A stretch of 64,000 nt of DNA, taken from assembly GCF_020509005.1 (NCBI RefSeq), contig NC_063014.1:6076001-6140000 (forward strand). The letters run 5' to 3'. Source of the DNA: Fulvia fulva (Eukaryota > Ascomycota > Dothideomycetes > Mycosphaerellales > Mycosphaerellaceae). The position numbers were made by a program, and so were the translations under genes. This document shows, one piece after another, positions 11,227 to 22,100 of this stretch (within the stretch, counting starts at the first letter, position 1; every line of letters starts with the position of its first letter). The notes beneath the pieces are model-generated. The model was not told where the DNA came from. It worked only from the letters and a program-made list of their open reading frames with translations, and did not search any database.

Positions 11227-11462
11227 TGTTAAGATGTAGCATCTTAAAGGGAGTCAACAATCAGGAAGTGATCTGGCAGCCTGAGGCATCCACAATGACT
11301 CAGCTTGTAGGGAGATACCTTCTCTCCCCTTTAGCTTAGATAGACATCTAACACAATCAACATATTGGTTCCTGATATATTGCTGCATGCTCGTGCTATT
11401 ATTCAGTTGAAGATTGATCTCTTACTCCACTCCGCTGCTATCCACCCGTACCTGTTTCAACA
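11227..11462 (+). repeat. Copia A 3' LTR, young copy
   Basis: 236 bp, five differences from the 5' LTR. It is preceded by a purine-rich stretch (GAGATGAGTGGGAG, 11,213-11,226) that fits a polypurine tract for plus-strand priming. Confidence 0.95.
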
Positions 11463-14056
11463 GGTTGAATTTTAGCTTTAAGTACTAGAGGCCTAAACTT
11501 ATACAAGGAACAAACTACTAAATAGCCTAGATTACGATAGGTTCAAGGTTTTACTAGATAAGGCTTTTAATAGTATCAAACCGACTATCAACTATTTGAA
11601 AGTTTAGGGATATAAAGCTATTGTCTATATAGACATAAGATCCTAACCTTAATAGGTAAGAAGTGACAAGCTAATAAATAGGGGTAAAGAAGCAGTGTTT
11701 ATTAGGTATAATAAAAACATAGCTAAAGCCTAGCTCTTTTAGGGACTAGACATAAGAGCTGTTAAACAACATATATATACAGACTTCTTTAAGGACTAGC
11801 CTAGAGGTGATATAGGTCTCAATGTTCTAACATTAAATCTACTAAGAGTGTACTAGCTAGGAAGCCCTTAGGAAGGCCGAGGAAGAACGTATCCTTAGGA
11901 CAATCTACCTAATATTTAGGCGTCTATTAAAGTACCCCCAAAATAGATCAGCTGATTAAGAGCCCTAAAGTCGCTTAGCCGAGAAAGCTGTTTATATAAC
12001 TTCCCTAACCTCCGGAGAACGTAGGGGAATTTCAGAAAATCGATTAGCTAATTAAGAGAAGCTCTCTAGATCCCTAGGAAATAGACCTTACTAGGTTATA
12101 AGTGACGGTCCCTAAATTATCCCTTAGAAAGAGAAAGGCTGACTATGATATTGAGGGCTATAACATAAAACAGAAAGCCCTAAAATCTATAGTCCCTAAG
12201 CCCGAACTAACTACTAAAGTAGGAGAAGCAATAGACCTCTTAGAGAACCTTACTACTTTTTACTAAGCTTTCTTTGTAGCTATATAATCAGTAGACAGTT
12301 TAATACTATAGGATAGCGAATTCCTAGAAGAAGTTAAGGAAATAGCCTTTATAGTAACTATAGAAGCCATTATATATAAGTAAGAGGTCCTAATTCCAAA
12401 ATCCTATAAGGATGCTATAAATAACAAGAAATAGGGACATCTTTAGAAGGAAGCAATCTAAAAGGAACTAGATGCTCTATAGAGTAACAATACCTAGGAA
12501 AATTCTGTTCTACTAAAAGGAGCAAATCTAGTTACATCAAGATAGGTCTTTGATATTAAGAGAAGTATTAGTAGAGCTATTAAAAAGTTCAAGGCTAGAC
12601 TAGTTATAAGGGGCTTCTTATAGAAGTTTAGTGTTGACTTTATAGAGACATTTATACCTATAGTAAGACAGGATACCCTTAGGGTGTTTATAGCTATTGT
12701 GTATAAGAAGGATCTTTATCTTTACTAAGTGGATGTGAACAATGTATTTATAGAAAGCACCCTCTATAAAGACATCTTTATGTTACTACTACTAGGAGTT
12801 AAGCTTCTATTAAACATAGTGTTTAAAATCCTCAAAAGCTTATATAGACTTAAGTAAGTAGCTAGAGATTAGAATCAACTCTATATGTCAAAGCTTAGAG
12901 AGATTGGATTTATATAGTCAGAAGTAGATCTATGCCTACTTATTTATAAGAAGAGGGAGATTATAATCCTTATATATATAGATAACATTCTAATTGCTAT
13001 ACTAAAGTTAATAGATGTTCTCTAGTTTAAAAGAGAACTTGGCAAGATCTTTAAGATCAAAGATCTAGGTGAACCTGAAAAGATCCTTAGTATAAGAGTC
13101 ACAAGGGATAGGAAGAGAGGAATCCTAAAACTTGACTAAGGACACTTTATTAGGGACAGCCTAGCTAAGATAGGAATAAACTATAAGAAGGTAGTACCTA
13201 TATACTTACCTATAGATAGCTATAAGGCCCTTAAACCTTCAAGCTATATAGATAAGAGGTATAACAAGGCAGAGTACTAGAGTATCAATAGTACTTAGAT
13301 ATAGCTAGCAATAATTACAAGGCTAGACATTGCTTTTGCCCTAAGAAGGATGAGCTCATTTGTAAGTAACCTATCCACCTACTATATAAAGGCTTTAAAG
13401 AAGATCACTAGGTACCTAAGATCATATCCTAATCTAGGACTTTAGTTCTTAAAGTCTAGAAAAGGACACCTTATTAGATACTATAATTCTGATTATATAA
13501 TAGATAAAGTAGACAGAGTCTCAATCCTTAGGTATGTCTTCTTCCTCTATAGGGCACTAGTTTCTTAGATGAGTAAGAAGTAAAAGTCTGTAGCAACATC
13601 TATAATAGAGGCTGAATATATAGCTATAAATATATATACGAAGCAGTCCTAATTCCTAGCTTCACTACTAAGAGAAATGGATTGTCTAGAGTTAGTAGAA
13701 GACTGTTCCTATTAACTAAGAATCACTAGAAACTAGGAGACTATATCAAGTTTGAGACTAGTCCAATTAAGAGGTAATAATCAAGCTGCCCTCACCCTAG
13801 TGAAAGATACACAGGTTTATAACAAGTCGAAGCACATTAATATTGCCTATAACGCTATTAGGAAACTTTAGTAGAGGAGGCTTATTACTATTAAGTACAC
13901 CCTAACCTCTAAGATAGTTATAGACGGGTTTATAAAACCAAAGACTAGTCTACACTTCTAGAGGTTTGTAAGCTAGCTTAATCTGTTATAAAAAGGTCTA
14001 AGTACTATTAATAGGAAGTGAGTAGACTATAACCTCCTATACAAGATAAGTAGGAG
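11463..14056 (+). pseudogene. Old Copia A pol, 3' part
   Basis: Continuation of the old copy after the young insertion, collinear with 8,640-11,226 of the young element. RT, the VDD region and RNase H are recognisable, but dozens of CAG/CAA/TGG codons are now TAG/TAA, e.g. the catalytic block at ~12,970 reads YIDNI. Only scattered G/C changes outside CA contexts are seen. Confidence 0.9.
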
Positions 14057-14291
14057 TATTGAGATGTAGTATCTCAAAGGGAGTTAATAATTAGGAAGTG
14101 ATCTAGTAGCCTAAGGCATCTACGATAACTTAGCTTATAGGGAGATACCTTCTCTCCCCTTTAGCTTAGATAGATATCTAACACAATCAACACATTAGTT
14201 CCTAATATATTGCTATATACTCGTGCTATTAGTCAATTAAAGATTAATCTCTTACTCTACTCCGCTACTATCTACCCGTACCTGTTTAATA
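14057..14291 (+). repeat. Copia A 3' LTR, old copy
   Basis: 235 bp, TATTGAGATG...TTTAATA, matches the LTR at 11,227 with RIP-type changes; the target duplication AGCCC follows. Confidence 0.9.
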
Positions 14292-14296
14292 AGCCC

Positions 14297-14600
14297 TTCC
14301 TTATCTTCTCTTTTAGTTAAATAATACCGTTACTAGTAATATAGTACTTCGTCTTTATATAGTTTAAAGTACTAGTCGTAGAGACGTTAGTCTTATAGAT
14401 ACCCTTCTCTTTTCTAATAGCGCTATAGTATAGCTTATAGAGCTAGTATTTAAGCCTATCTTTATCCTTAATAGGCTAGCCGTAGTTCTAAATAAAATAA
14501 TAAGTAGTTACGGTCTTATAAGGTACGGTAATAGGCCTTTAGTCGCGTCTAATCTAGCTAGTTAAGTAAGTCGTGCTTTCTCTTCCCTAGTACCTTAGAT
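14297..14600 (-). mobile_element. Probable hAT transposase remnant, BED zinc finger piece
   Basis: On the minus strand one frame reads a W...W-type start, then YKLYYSAIRKEKGIY and TSTLNYIKTKYYITS. With CA to TA change reversed in thought, this spacing fits CX2C...HX4H of a BED zinc finger, as at the N terminus of hAT transposases. Stops are frequent. It continues upstream at 27,561 and downstream at 4,181. No DDE catalytic residues are seen. Confidence 0.4.
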
Positions 14601-14615
14601 ATATCGGCTTTATTA

Positions 14616-14685
14616 GATAGATTTGTCATTCCTCTATTCTAGAACCCTATTCGGCCTATATAGGTATATATCTATTATTATATAT
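14616..14685 (-). mobile_element. 3' end of 5'-truncated LINE, left piece
   Basis: Minus-strand copy of the 3' terminus of the LINE at 1-3,835 (matches ~3,766-3,835). It is preceded by ATATCGGCTTTATTA (14,601-14,615), repeated exactly at 27,546-27,560, a 15-bp target duplication. Copia B separates it from its other half at 27,065. Confidence 0.85.
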
Positions 14686-14919
14686 TGTTGAGAACATACA
14701 GGCCGTAGGACAAGTATATAGGTGTAGGTGTGTTATGTGACTAGATCACGTGACTAGGGTTTACTAGCCTATAGGCTAGTAAACATCCGGACACCTAGTA
14801 TCTACCTATACTAACACCGGCGATACTATATATAGATATACGCTATCCTATTAGGTCCTTCTTCGTCTTTCGTATAATCCGCCGTCTTCTACTACTACGT
14901 AACTCGTACCTATTTAATA
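14686..14919 (+). repeat. Copia B 5' LTR
   Basis: 234 bp, TGTTGAGAAC...TTTAATA. It contains CACGTG at 14,747-14,752 and a perfect 26-bp palindrome at 14,759-14,784 (arms GTTTACTAGCC / GGCTAGTAAAC around TATA). Confidence 0.9.
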
Positions 14920-15368
14920 GGTTATAAGCCCGGGTTAGTAACTCGGTGTTTCACCCTCGACAAAGTCGTATTAGAGTTATTCCTCTTTAGAACAAAAGGA
15001 AGGTAGACTAGAGGCCGTACCCGCATTATATAGGAAGCTATAGCCGTACTGTAGGTATATATAAGACGTAAAAGAGCCTAGTAAGGCACTATTAGACTCC
15101 GAGTTAGGAAGCCTATACTAATACCTTAGACAAGTAGGCGAGCTTACTAAGAAGAGTCGCTCTCCGGACATCGCGTTCGTATCGACTAACTGTTTATTCT
15201 AAGAGAGCCGTAGTGTCTTAGAAACCCCCTCTACTAAGAGAGTTACGCTATAGTATCTTAGTACTAATATTAACCTCGCGTTCGGTTTATCCTATTTCGA
15301 TCCGATCGCGTACGACCGAATATATCCTATTACCTAAGGGCAGCTAACCTGTCCCTTAACTTACAAAA

Positions 15369-18300
15369 ATGGAGAACGAGACTAGGTTTATAAGAAAGAG
15401 AGCAGCACCTCTTCTAATAAGAGAGAACTACGAAACATAGTTCAAGCTAATAAGAATACACCTAGTATTAAAGTAGGTTAACTAGGTCCTCGAGGACATT
15501 ATTACGGACATTCCCGCTACAACCCTAGCGACACCCTCTATATTATCGGAGTCATCCCTTCCTTTAGATTAAGCGATAAGGAAGGCATCGTATAGACGGT
15601 ACAATGTAACGGCCCTATATAAGATGTATATCTATCTGTCGATAGATAACTAAGAGATAATATACGAGATCCGGTATACGAAGGAGTTATAGGAATAGGC
15701 TGAAGCTAAATATAAGAGAAGACTTCTCGCTACTAGAAGAAGTTTGCTTTAGCAATATACTAATTTCGTAATAATAGAGGACTAGTCAATAGATAACGCC
15801 TAGTAGGAGCTTAGCTCAATTATAAGGAGGGCTGTTTCAATCTCGCCTTAGTTCTAAGACATTAAGACTAAGGACAGAAAGATCTAGTAACTCTTAGTAG
15901 CTCTACTAGACTCATTTGGCTCAATTCGCGATACAATTAATGCCTAGGTAAATCTCTTACCACAAGACATTCTTATAATCCTTAGGGAGAAGTAAGAATT
16001 AATGATTTATTAAGGGACAGCTATATTCGCTAAGAAGGGTTTCTAGGGTAAGCTTACGTACTATCTCTATAATAGTGACCATTTTATAAGCAAGTGCCTA
16101 CACCTTTCTATAGCTTAGTAGGCTGTTAGGAACAAGGACAAACTAGCTAGGGTTACCTACCCTACTAAGAGACAACCGTTACTACCTCGTAGGAGGTGAT
16201 TATTACTAAACCTTCGTAATATCCTTAAGGTGATAACGGACCTTATAAAGTAGATAAAGGAGAGCCGTAAGCTAAAGGCCTCCTCTAGTAAGCCTGTAAG
16301 GGCCTATACGACCTAGGAAGACGTATCAGACTCTAAGATACTATTAGAAGATAATAATGTTAATTAGGTTGCCTATTCTACTATAGAAGCTAAAGGTAAG
16401 TACCCCTCGTCCGAGTAGTTACTTAACTCTTATATATCATTATATATGACTAACTAAGATTCACTATTTAGGACACTAAAGCCTCTTTAAAAGAGGAAGT
16501 GGATCAAGGTTAGGGGTGGCTATCTATAAGCTATATATATAGGAAGTGTAGTAATAGGTAGTCCTTCTAGAAAGCAAATTGTCTTAGAAAATATCCTGTT
16601 TGTTCCTAGCCTTAGAGTTAGTCTTGTTTCGTAGAATTAGTTTAGCTAATAGTTTACTATCTAACTACCTAGTTTCACCCTAAAATCCTTATCTAGTAAA
16701 CCCGTTGTCTAGACCAAACTTCGAGGAGGAGTACCGTTTATCTACTCGATCTCGGAAATTCTTAAGCTATAGTATACTAGTATACTCTCTTAAGAACGTG
16801 ACGGTACCGCTATAGCTAACACTAAGTCCGAAGATTAGTAGGAGCTATAGTATAGAAGATGTACACACCTTAGCAAGGGACTACTAAGAAACCTATATAG
16901 AGTTACTAATAAGAAAGATCCTATTCCTATTCCTTCTAAACACTAGAATTGTAAGGTCTGCTCCCTTATAAACATAAGGAAGTTCAAAGGACCTACTATA
17001 GAGAGGAAAGGGGAGAGGCTGGCCCTTATCTCTATTGACATCTATAGGCCTTTTTAGGGCGTAGTCTCTAGGCTAGAATATAAATATTGGCTTGAGATTA
17101 TAGACAACTTCTCTAGGAAGAAGTGGGTAATCCCTTTGAAGGCTAGGAGCGACGCTCCTATAGCCCTACGGGATTAGAAGGTCTAGGCAGAACGGTAGTC
17201 AAGGTGCTTTCTGTCTACGATCCGTAGTAATAGTATAAAGGAAATTCTCGCCTTACTAAAAGAGTAGGAGAAGGAGTTTAGCACTTAGATAGACATAACT
17301 AATGCCTATAACTCTCTTTAGAATAGACCTATAGAAAGGTCAATTTAAGCCTCTAAGAACATAGTCCGGGCTATACTTAAAGACTCTAGTATACTAGTTA
17401 AGTTCTAGCCAGAAGCTTTATAAGTATAGACTGTGATTAGAAATAGACTGCCTAATAGTCCGATCATTAATAGTATTACTCTTTTACTAGAAGAAGCCTT
17501 TACTAGCTAAGTACCGTTAGTCGACTATTTCCGCGTCTAGGGATGCAAAGCTATAGTCTATATAGACCTAAGAGCCTAACCTTAAGGCTTAAGGAGAGAC
17601 AAGTTAATGAACCGAGGAAAAGAAGCCGTGTTTATAGGCTACTTAGAAAACACTACAAAACAATAGCTGTTCTAGGATCCCGATATAAAAGCTATAAAAG
17701 CGTATAGTCACGTCGACTAGTTTGAGAATAAGAAGGGGGGAGATATAGATCTTAGTATCACCTTTACTAACTAGCCGAGTCGAGCGCTATAGCGTCCTAT
17801 TAGGAGGAAGCCCTTTAGGGCGAAATTTTCCGATAGGGGATTATTAGAAACACCGTTACGAAGGCTAGGAGAAAATATTAAGGCGGTTTTAACACTGTCG
17901 AAGGCCAATAACGGTGGATCTATACAGAACCTACCCGAGTTATTAATACTATAGCAACCGCTATCTATATAACTTCCCCCTCTCCTAAAGGATATTAGGG
18001 AATACTAGAAGTTTAGAGATTAGGGTACTCTAATAAAAGAAAAAGAAGATGTCGTTCAGTTCGACCTATCTAAACACCTAGCGCTACCTTAGGTTATAGG
18101 CAACAAGAGGTTAAGGGGGGACGGAGATGATAACTCTAAAGAGTATAAGGCTAAATACTATAAGGCTCTTATCGCCTAGATGTTCTATCTAGACCCTATA
18201 ATAAGCTAGGTAGAGGAGATTCTAAACGACGTAGAAGAATATATATTTACTGCTGTTAGGCAGGCCATAGCCTATTAGTAGGAAGTGCTAATCCTAAAGT

Positions 18301-18720
18301 CCTATAAGGTAGCCGTAGGAGACCCCGAATAGGGATATATATAGAGAGAGGCAATCGAGAACGAACTTATTGCCTTAGTAAGTAACAACACCTAGGAAGC
18401 AGTTGTACCGCTAAAGGGTACGAATCTAATTACTTCTAGGTAGGTCTTTGATGTAAAAAGAATGATTAGTAGAGCTATTAAGAAGTTCAAGGCAAGACTA
18501 GTTATAAGAGGGTTTTTATAGAAATATAGGGTTGACTTCGAAGAGACCTTTACACCTACTATTAGATATAATACTCCCCGAGTATTTATAGTAGTAGTAT
18601 ATAAGAGAGATCTCGAGATGCACCTAGTAGATGTGAATAATGCTTTTACCTAAAGTAGCCTCCTTAAAGACATCTATATAATCCCACCCCTAGGAGTTAA
18701 AGCACCTCTAAATATAGTGT
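15369..18720 (+). pseudogene. Copia B gag-pol, 5' part
   Basis: From a probable ATG at 15,369 the frame holds a gag region, a protease region near 16,415-16,460 (SSE-LLNSYISLYMTN, decayed DSCASSHMTD), GAG-pre-integrase near 16,850, and an integrase core from ~17,020 (LISIDI...YWLEIIDNFSRKKW). It then runs through a linker into the reverse transcriptase, whose first half runs from 18,300 to 18,720. Stops are frequent. It is cut inside RT by the Gypsy element and resumes at 25,635. Confidence 0.85.
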
Positions 18721-18725
18721 TTAAG

Positions 18726-19107
18726 TGTTACGGTTCGGGCTGAGCTACGACGGCACGAACGGCTATTAGCCGAAGATTTACGTGTACTACACGAGATCAC
18801 TCGCTTACTAGTGACTTAGTGATTCGAGATCACTCGCTCACTAGTGACTTAGTGATTCGAGATCACTCGCTTACTAGCGACTTAGTGATTCGAGATATAA
18901 AGGAACGAATCTCCTTTATATTTAGGAACGACGAGATGCCCTTATAGCTTCGAGGCGTTCAACTTATATTACTATCTTACTAATTAGAATACGACCTCTA
19001 CTCCAATTATTACACTTCACTCTTAGCTCGCCCTAGCCTCTCTAAAGAATACCGCCACGTGACTTGACTCTTCTCTTTTAAGACTAGCCCTAGAACGAGA
19101 CATAACA
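18726..19107 (+). repeat. Gypsy 5' LTR with three 33-bp tandem units
   Basis: 382 bp, TGTTACGGTT...CATAACA. Three direct copies of a 33-bp unit (core ATCACTCGCTTACTAGTGAC) lie at about 18,798-18,897; the 3' LTR has two. One CACGTG near 19,055. Confidence 0.9.
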
Positions 19108-19129
19108 CTTTGAACGCCCTTAGGATAAG

Positions 19130-22100
19130 TACTACTTAGGTAGCTAGAAGGGGAACACCCGCCCCTAGTAAAGTAGGAAGCATCCGCCGTACGCTACTAT
19201 AGACAACTACTATAAAGGACGATGAGTCTAATAACGACGACGAACCCGTTCCTAGGAAGAAGGACGTCAAGGCTACTAAGCTAGATCTCTTCTATAGGGA
19301 TAGGGCCAAGTTCGACGACTAGATCAATCAGATAGACATATACCTTATATTTAACCTAGTCGACCCCGACGAACGAACTATTTTCGCTATTACGTTCCTT
19401 CGTAGAAGCGCGTAGAACTAGATCAAACCTTACCTTAAGGACTACCTTAACGGTATAGGATAACGAGACCCTACCGGAATGTTTAGGAACTATATACTCT
19501 TTAAAGATAAGATAAAGTCGATCTTCGGGACTTCGAACGAAACATAATAGGCTATACGAATTATTTAACACCTAAAGTAGAAGACATCTACTTCGGAGTA
19601 TATAGCTAAGTTTAAAGAATACGGACAGATTACCGGATAGGACTAGACGGCGTTAATAATAATGTTCCGACGTAGACTTAAGGACTCCGTTAAGGACAAG
19701 CTTATAAGATACGGGTGACAGATTAATAACCTCGAGTAGCTAATAAAGGCGTCGATCGACATCGACGACTAGCTATAGGAACGGTACTAGGAAAAGAAAT
19801 ACGACTCTAAGGTAGGAGGTATAGTAGGATACGTTCCGGATCGCAAACCCTCTATAGGTTACGTAGCGAAGGGGAACTTTCTACGACAAAGCCAGCCCTA
19901 CTATAGACCGTAACCAATAGAACTAGACATCACCTAACGAGGGAATAGGATCGATAGAGGTAAGGGCCGAAGGAAGCCCTTTAAAGGAAAAGGAAAACTG
20001 ACATACTACGCCTATAGTAAGGAAGGCTATATAGTAAGGGATTGTCGCGGTAAAAATATAGTACGCCGCGAACAGTTCAACATAATGTAACCACGAACTA
20101 GTAAACCTAGGAGCAGCGTTAGATCTCTAGGAGATACCGACTATACTTAGGGAGTAGGAGGAAGAGTTGTTAGAAGACCTTCCTTAGACCCCTTATAAGG
20201 ACGAGGAGGATACTAGGGTTAAGAGGACTAGCTATAACAGTTTATAGGAATATACTAGAAAGGACTCGACGAACTCCGACAAGAAAAGAAAAACCTTGAC
20301 GATATATTCGACTAGATCGATACCTAGATACACCTTTACGAGGATTATATAGATCTCACGGCAATATAACAACACGATGACCTCTATAGACAGTAGTAGG
20401 AAGTAATAAGCGAGATCGAACGAAAGGAGAAACGAGAATTCGGTATAGTAACACGACGAGTCGACTACGAGGCCGATACGGGTACTCGAAATAATTACGG
20501 AACCCTTTATTAGAGATTCTATTATTAAGACTTATGTCAAACACACTACTCCGCTAAGTTAGGGGTAGGGTACTAGCCGTAGTAGCCGCGCGGTACCCTC
20601 GGAGCGTAGTATAGGCAAGACGCTACGCTTCGGGAAGTAGATATCGACGAATCTTACTTCGATAATAGCGATAAGGAGAACTAAGACCTAGGATAGAACG
20701 GATTATAGTCACCACTACTTTCCGATACGTAAGAAGAACCTAGCCTAGATACTATTAAAGAAGATCCGTATCCGGAAGAGTTAGGCGAAGACTTATCCGA
20801 AGGAGAAGAGAGCGAAACTAACGACGACAATAAAATTAGTACGTTTACGGTAGACGCGCTAAAGAAGCTTTACGAGCTTATTATCTACCTACAACGAAGA
20901 CATAAGGAGTTCCTACCTAAGGTTTCCGGCAAAAGATACTTACACCTAATCGAGTTCGACAAAACACTTAATATAATACGGAATATAGTATAGAACTATC
21001 TAGCGGTAATAGTTACGGAAGATCTAGCTACGGCGGTAAGCGAACGACTACCGATCGGAAGCAAGATAACTAGTATAGGATACCTTATACCGTTAGGAAC
21101 ATTCGTATCGGACGAATTACGAAGAGCAGTACAGTACGTACGGGCTCTCTACTTAGAAACGTAGAAGATCTAGGAACGTAATAGACTATAAGTATAGATA
21201 TAGAGCGACGGGCTAAAGGTTCTAGCCGAAGTATCTAGGCACGAAGTATAGCGAACTATATACTATTCGGGAAAAGGAACAACTCCCTAGGAGTAAGCGA
21301 CTAAAGGGAGTTATATAATATAGAAGCTCGAGCATCGACATTACTAACAGTTTTCTAAACTAAAGCAATCGTTAACGGATATAGAACTAGTGTTATAATC
21401 GACTCCGGAGTAGCGGGGAATTTTGTCTCCGAGTCTTTTATAAGAAGAAACGGGTTAGCTACCCTAAAGAAGAAATAGGGTCACGAGTTGATCGCGGTAG
21501 ACGGATTATCGTTACCTAGCGTAGAATAGGAGACGATACTATTACCACTAGCAATCTAATAGTACTACGAGGAAATCACCTTAGATATTACTAATATAGC
21601 TAGTTATAACATAGTATTAGGTATACCTTAGTTAAGAAAGCACTACCTAGTTATAGACTAGAGGAAAGGAGTACTTACATTTAGGTAATACGATTACGTT
21701 ATCGGTATTGAACCTACGCGTCGACAGCGAGAGGCGGTGGATAAGGCAAGGAAATAGCTTAACGTATTTAAGCTTACGCCGAATAGAAGGACAAAAGAAC
21801 CACCTTCGACCGGGATAGATACTAGCGTAGGGCCGCCGGATCACGAAGTTACTAGAACGGATAGACGTAACGTACTATCGAAGGATACTAGTATATCGGA
21901 ACTAGCTATCCCTAAGGAGTACCTCAAGTAGAAGAGACTCTTTAAAGAGGAAAAAGGTAAAGATGCACTTCCTAAGCACTAACTATAGGACCACAAGATA
22001 AACATTTAGCTAGGGAAAGAGCCTCTATAGGGACCCCTATATCAAATGTCTAAGAAAGAGCTAGAAACCCTACGAGAATAGCTAAAGGAGAAACTCGCTA

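Larger units (their letters stand above)
5840..11462 (+). mobile_element. Young, nearly intact Copia family A retrotransposon
   Basis: A 5,623-bp Ty1/copia element with 236-bp LTRs (5,840-6,075 and 11,227-11,462), TG...CA ends, and a 5-bp target duplication GGTTG (5,835-5,839; 11,463-11,467). By eye the two LTRs differ at five sites (four transitions, one transversion), so it is not brand new. It encodes one gag-pol frame of about 1,545 codons with a single amber codon. Unlike everything around it, CA/TG dinucleotides are intact, so it largely escaped RIP or arrived after RIP activity ended. It is inserted in an older copy of its own family. Confidence 0.95.
4182..14296 (+). mobile_element. 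Old Copia family A element, rearranged and RIP-mutated, with target duplication
   Basis: The outer boundaries are an LTR at 4,187-4,421 and an LTR at 14,057-14,291, flanked by AGCTC (4,182-4,186) and AGCCC (14,292-14,296), a 5-bp target duplication differing by one RIP-type transition. Between them lie, in order, an inverted gag piece, an inverted LTR, a short pol piece (5,680-5,839), the young Copia A insertion (5,840-11,462), and the rest of pol. About 2.4 kb of the element, equivalent to ~6,082-8,470 of the young copy, is missing in direct orientation. Reading frames are destroyed by TAG/TAA stops. Confidence 0.85.

Noticed and set aside
18798..18897. Tandem 33-bp units looked like a CRISPR array
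   Set aside because: Units are contiguous without spacers and belong to a retrotransposon LTR in a eukaryote.
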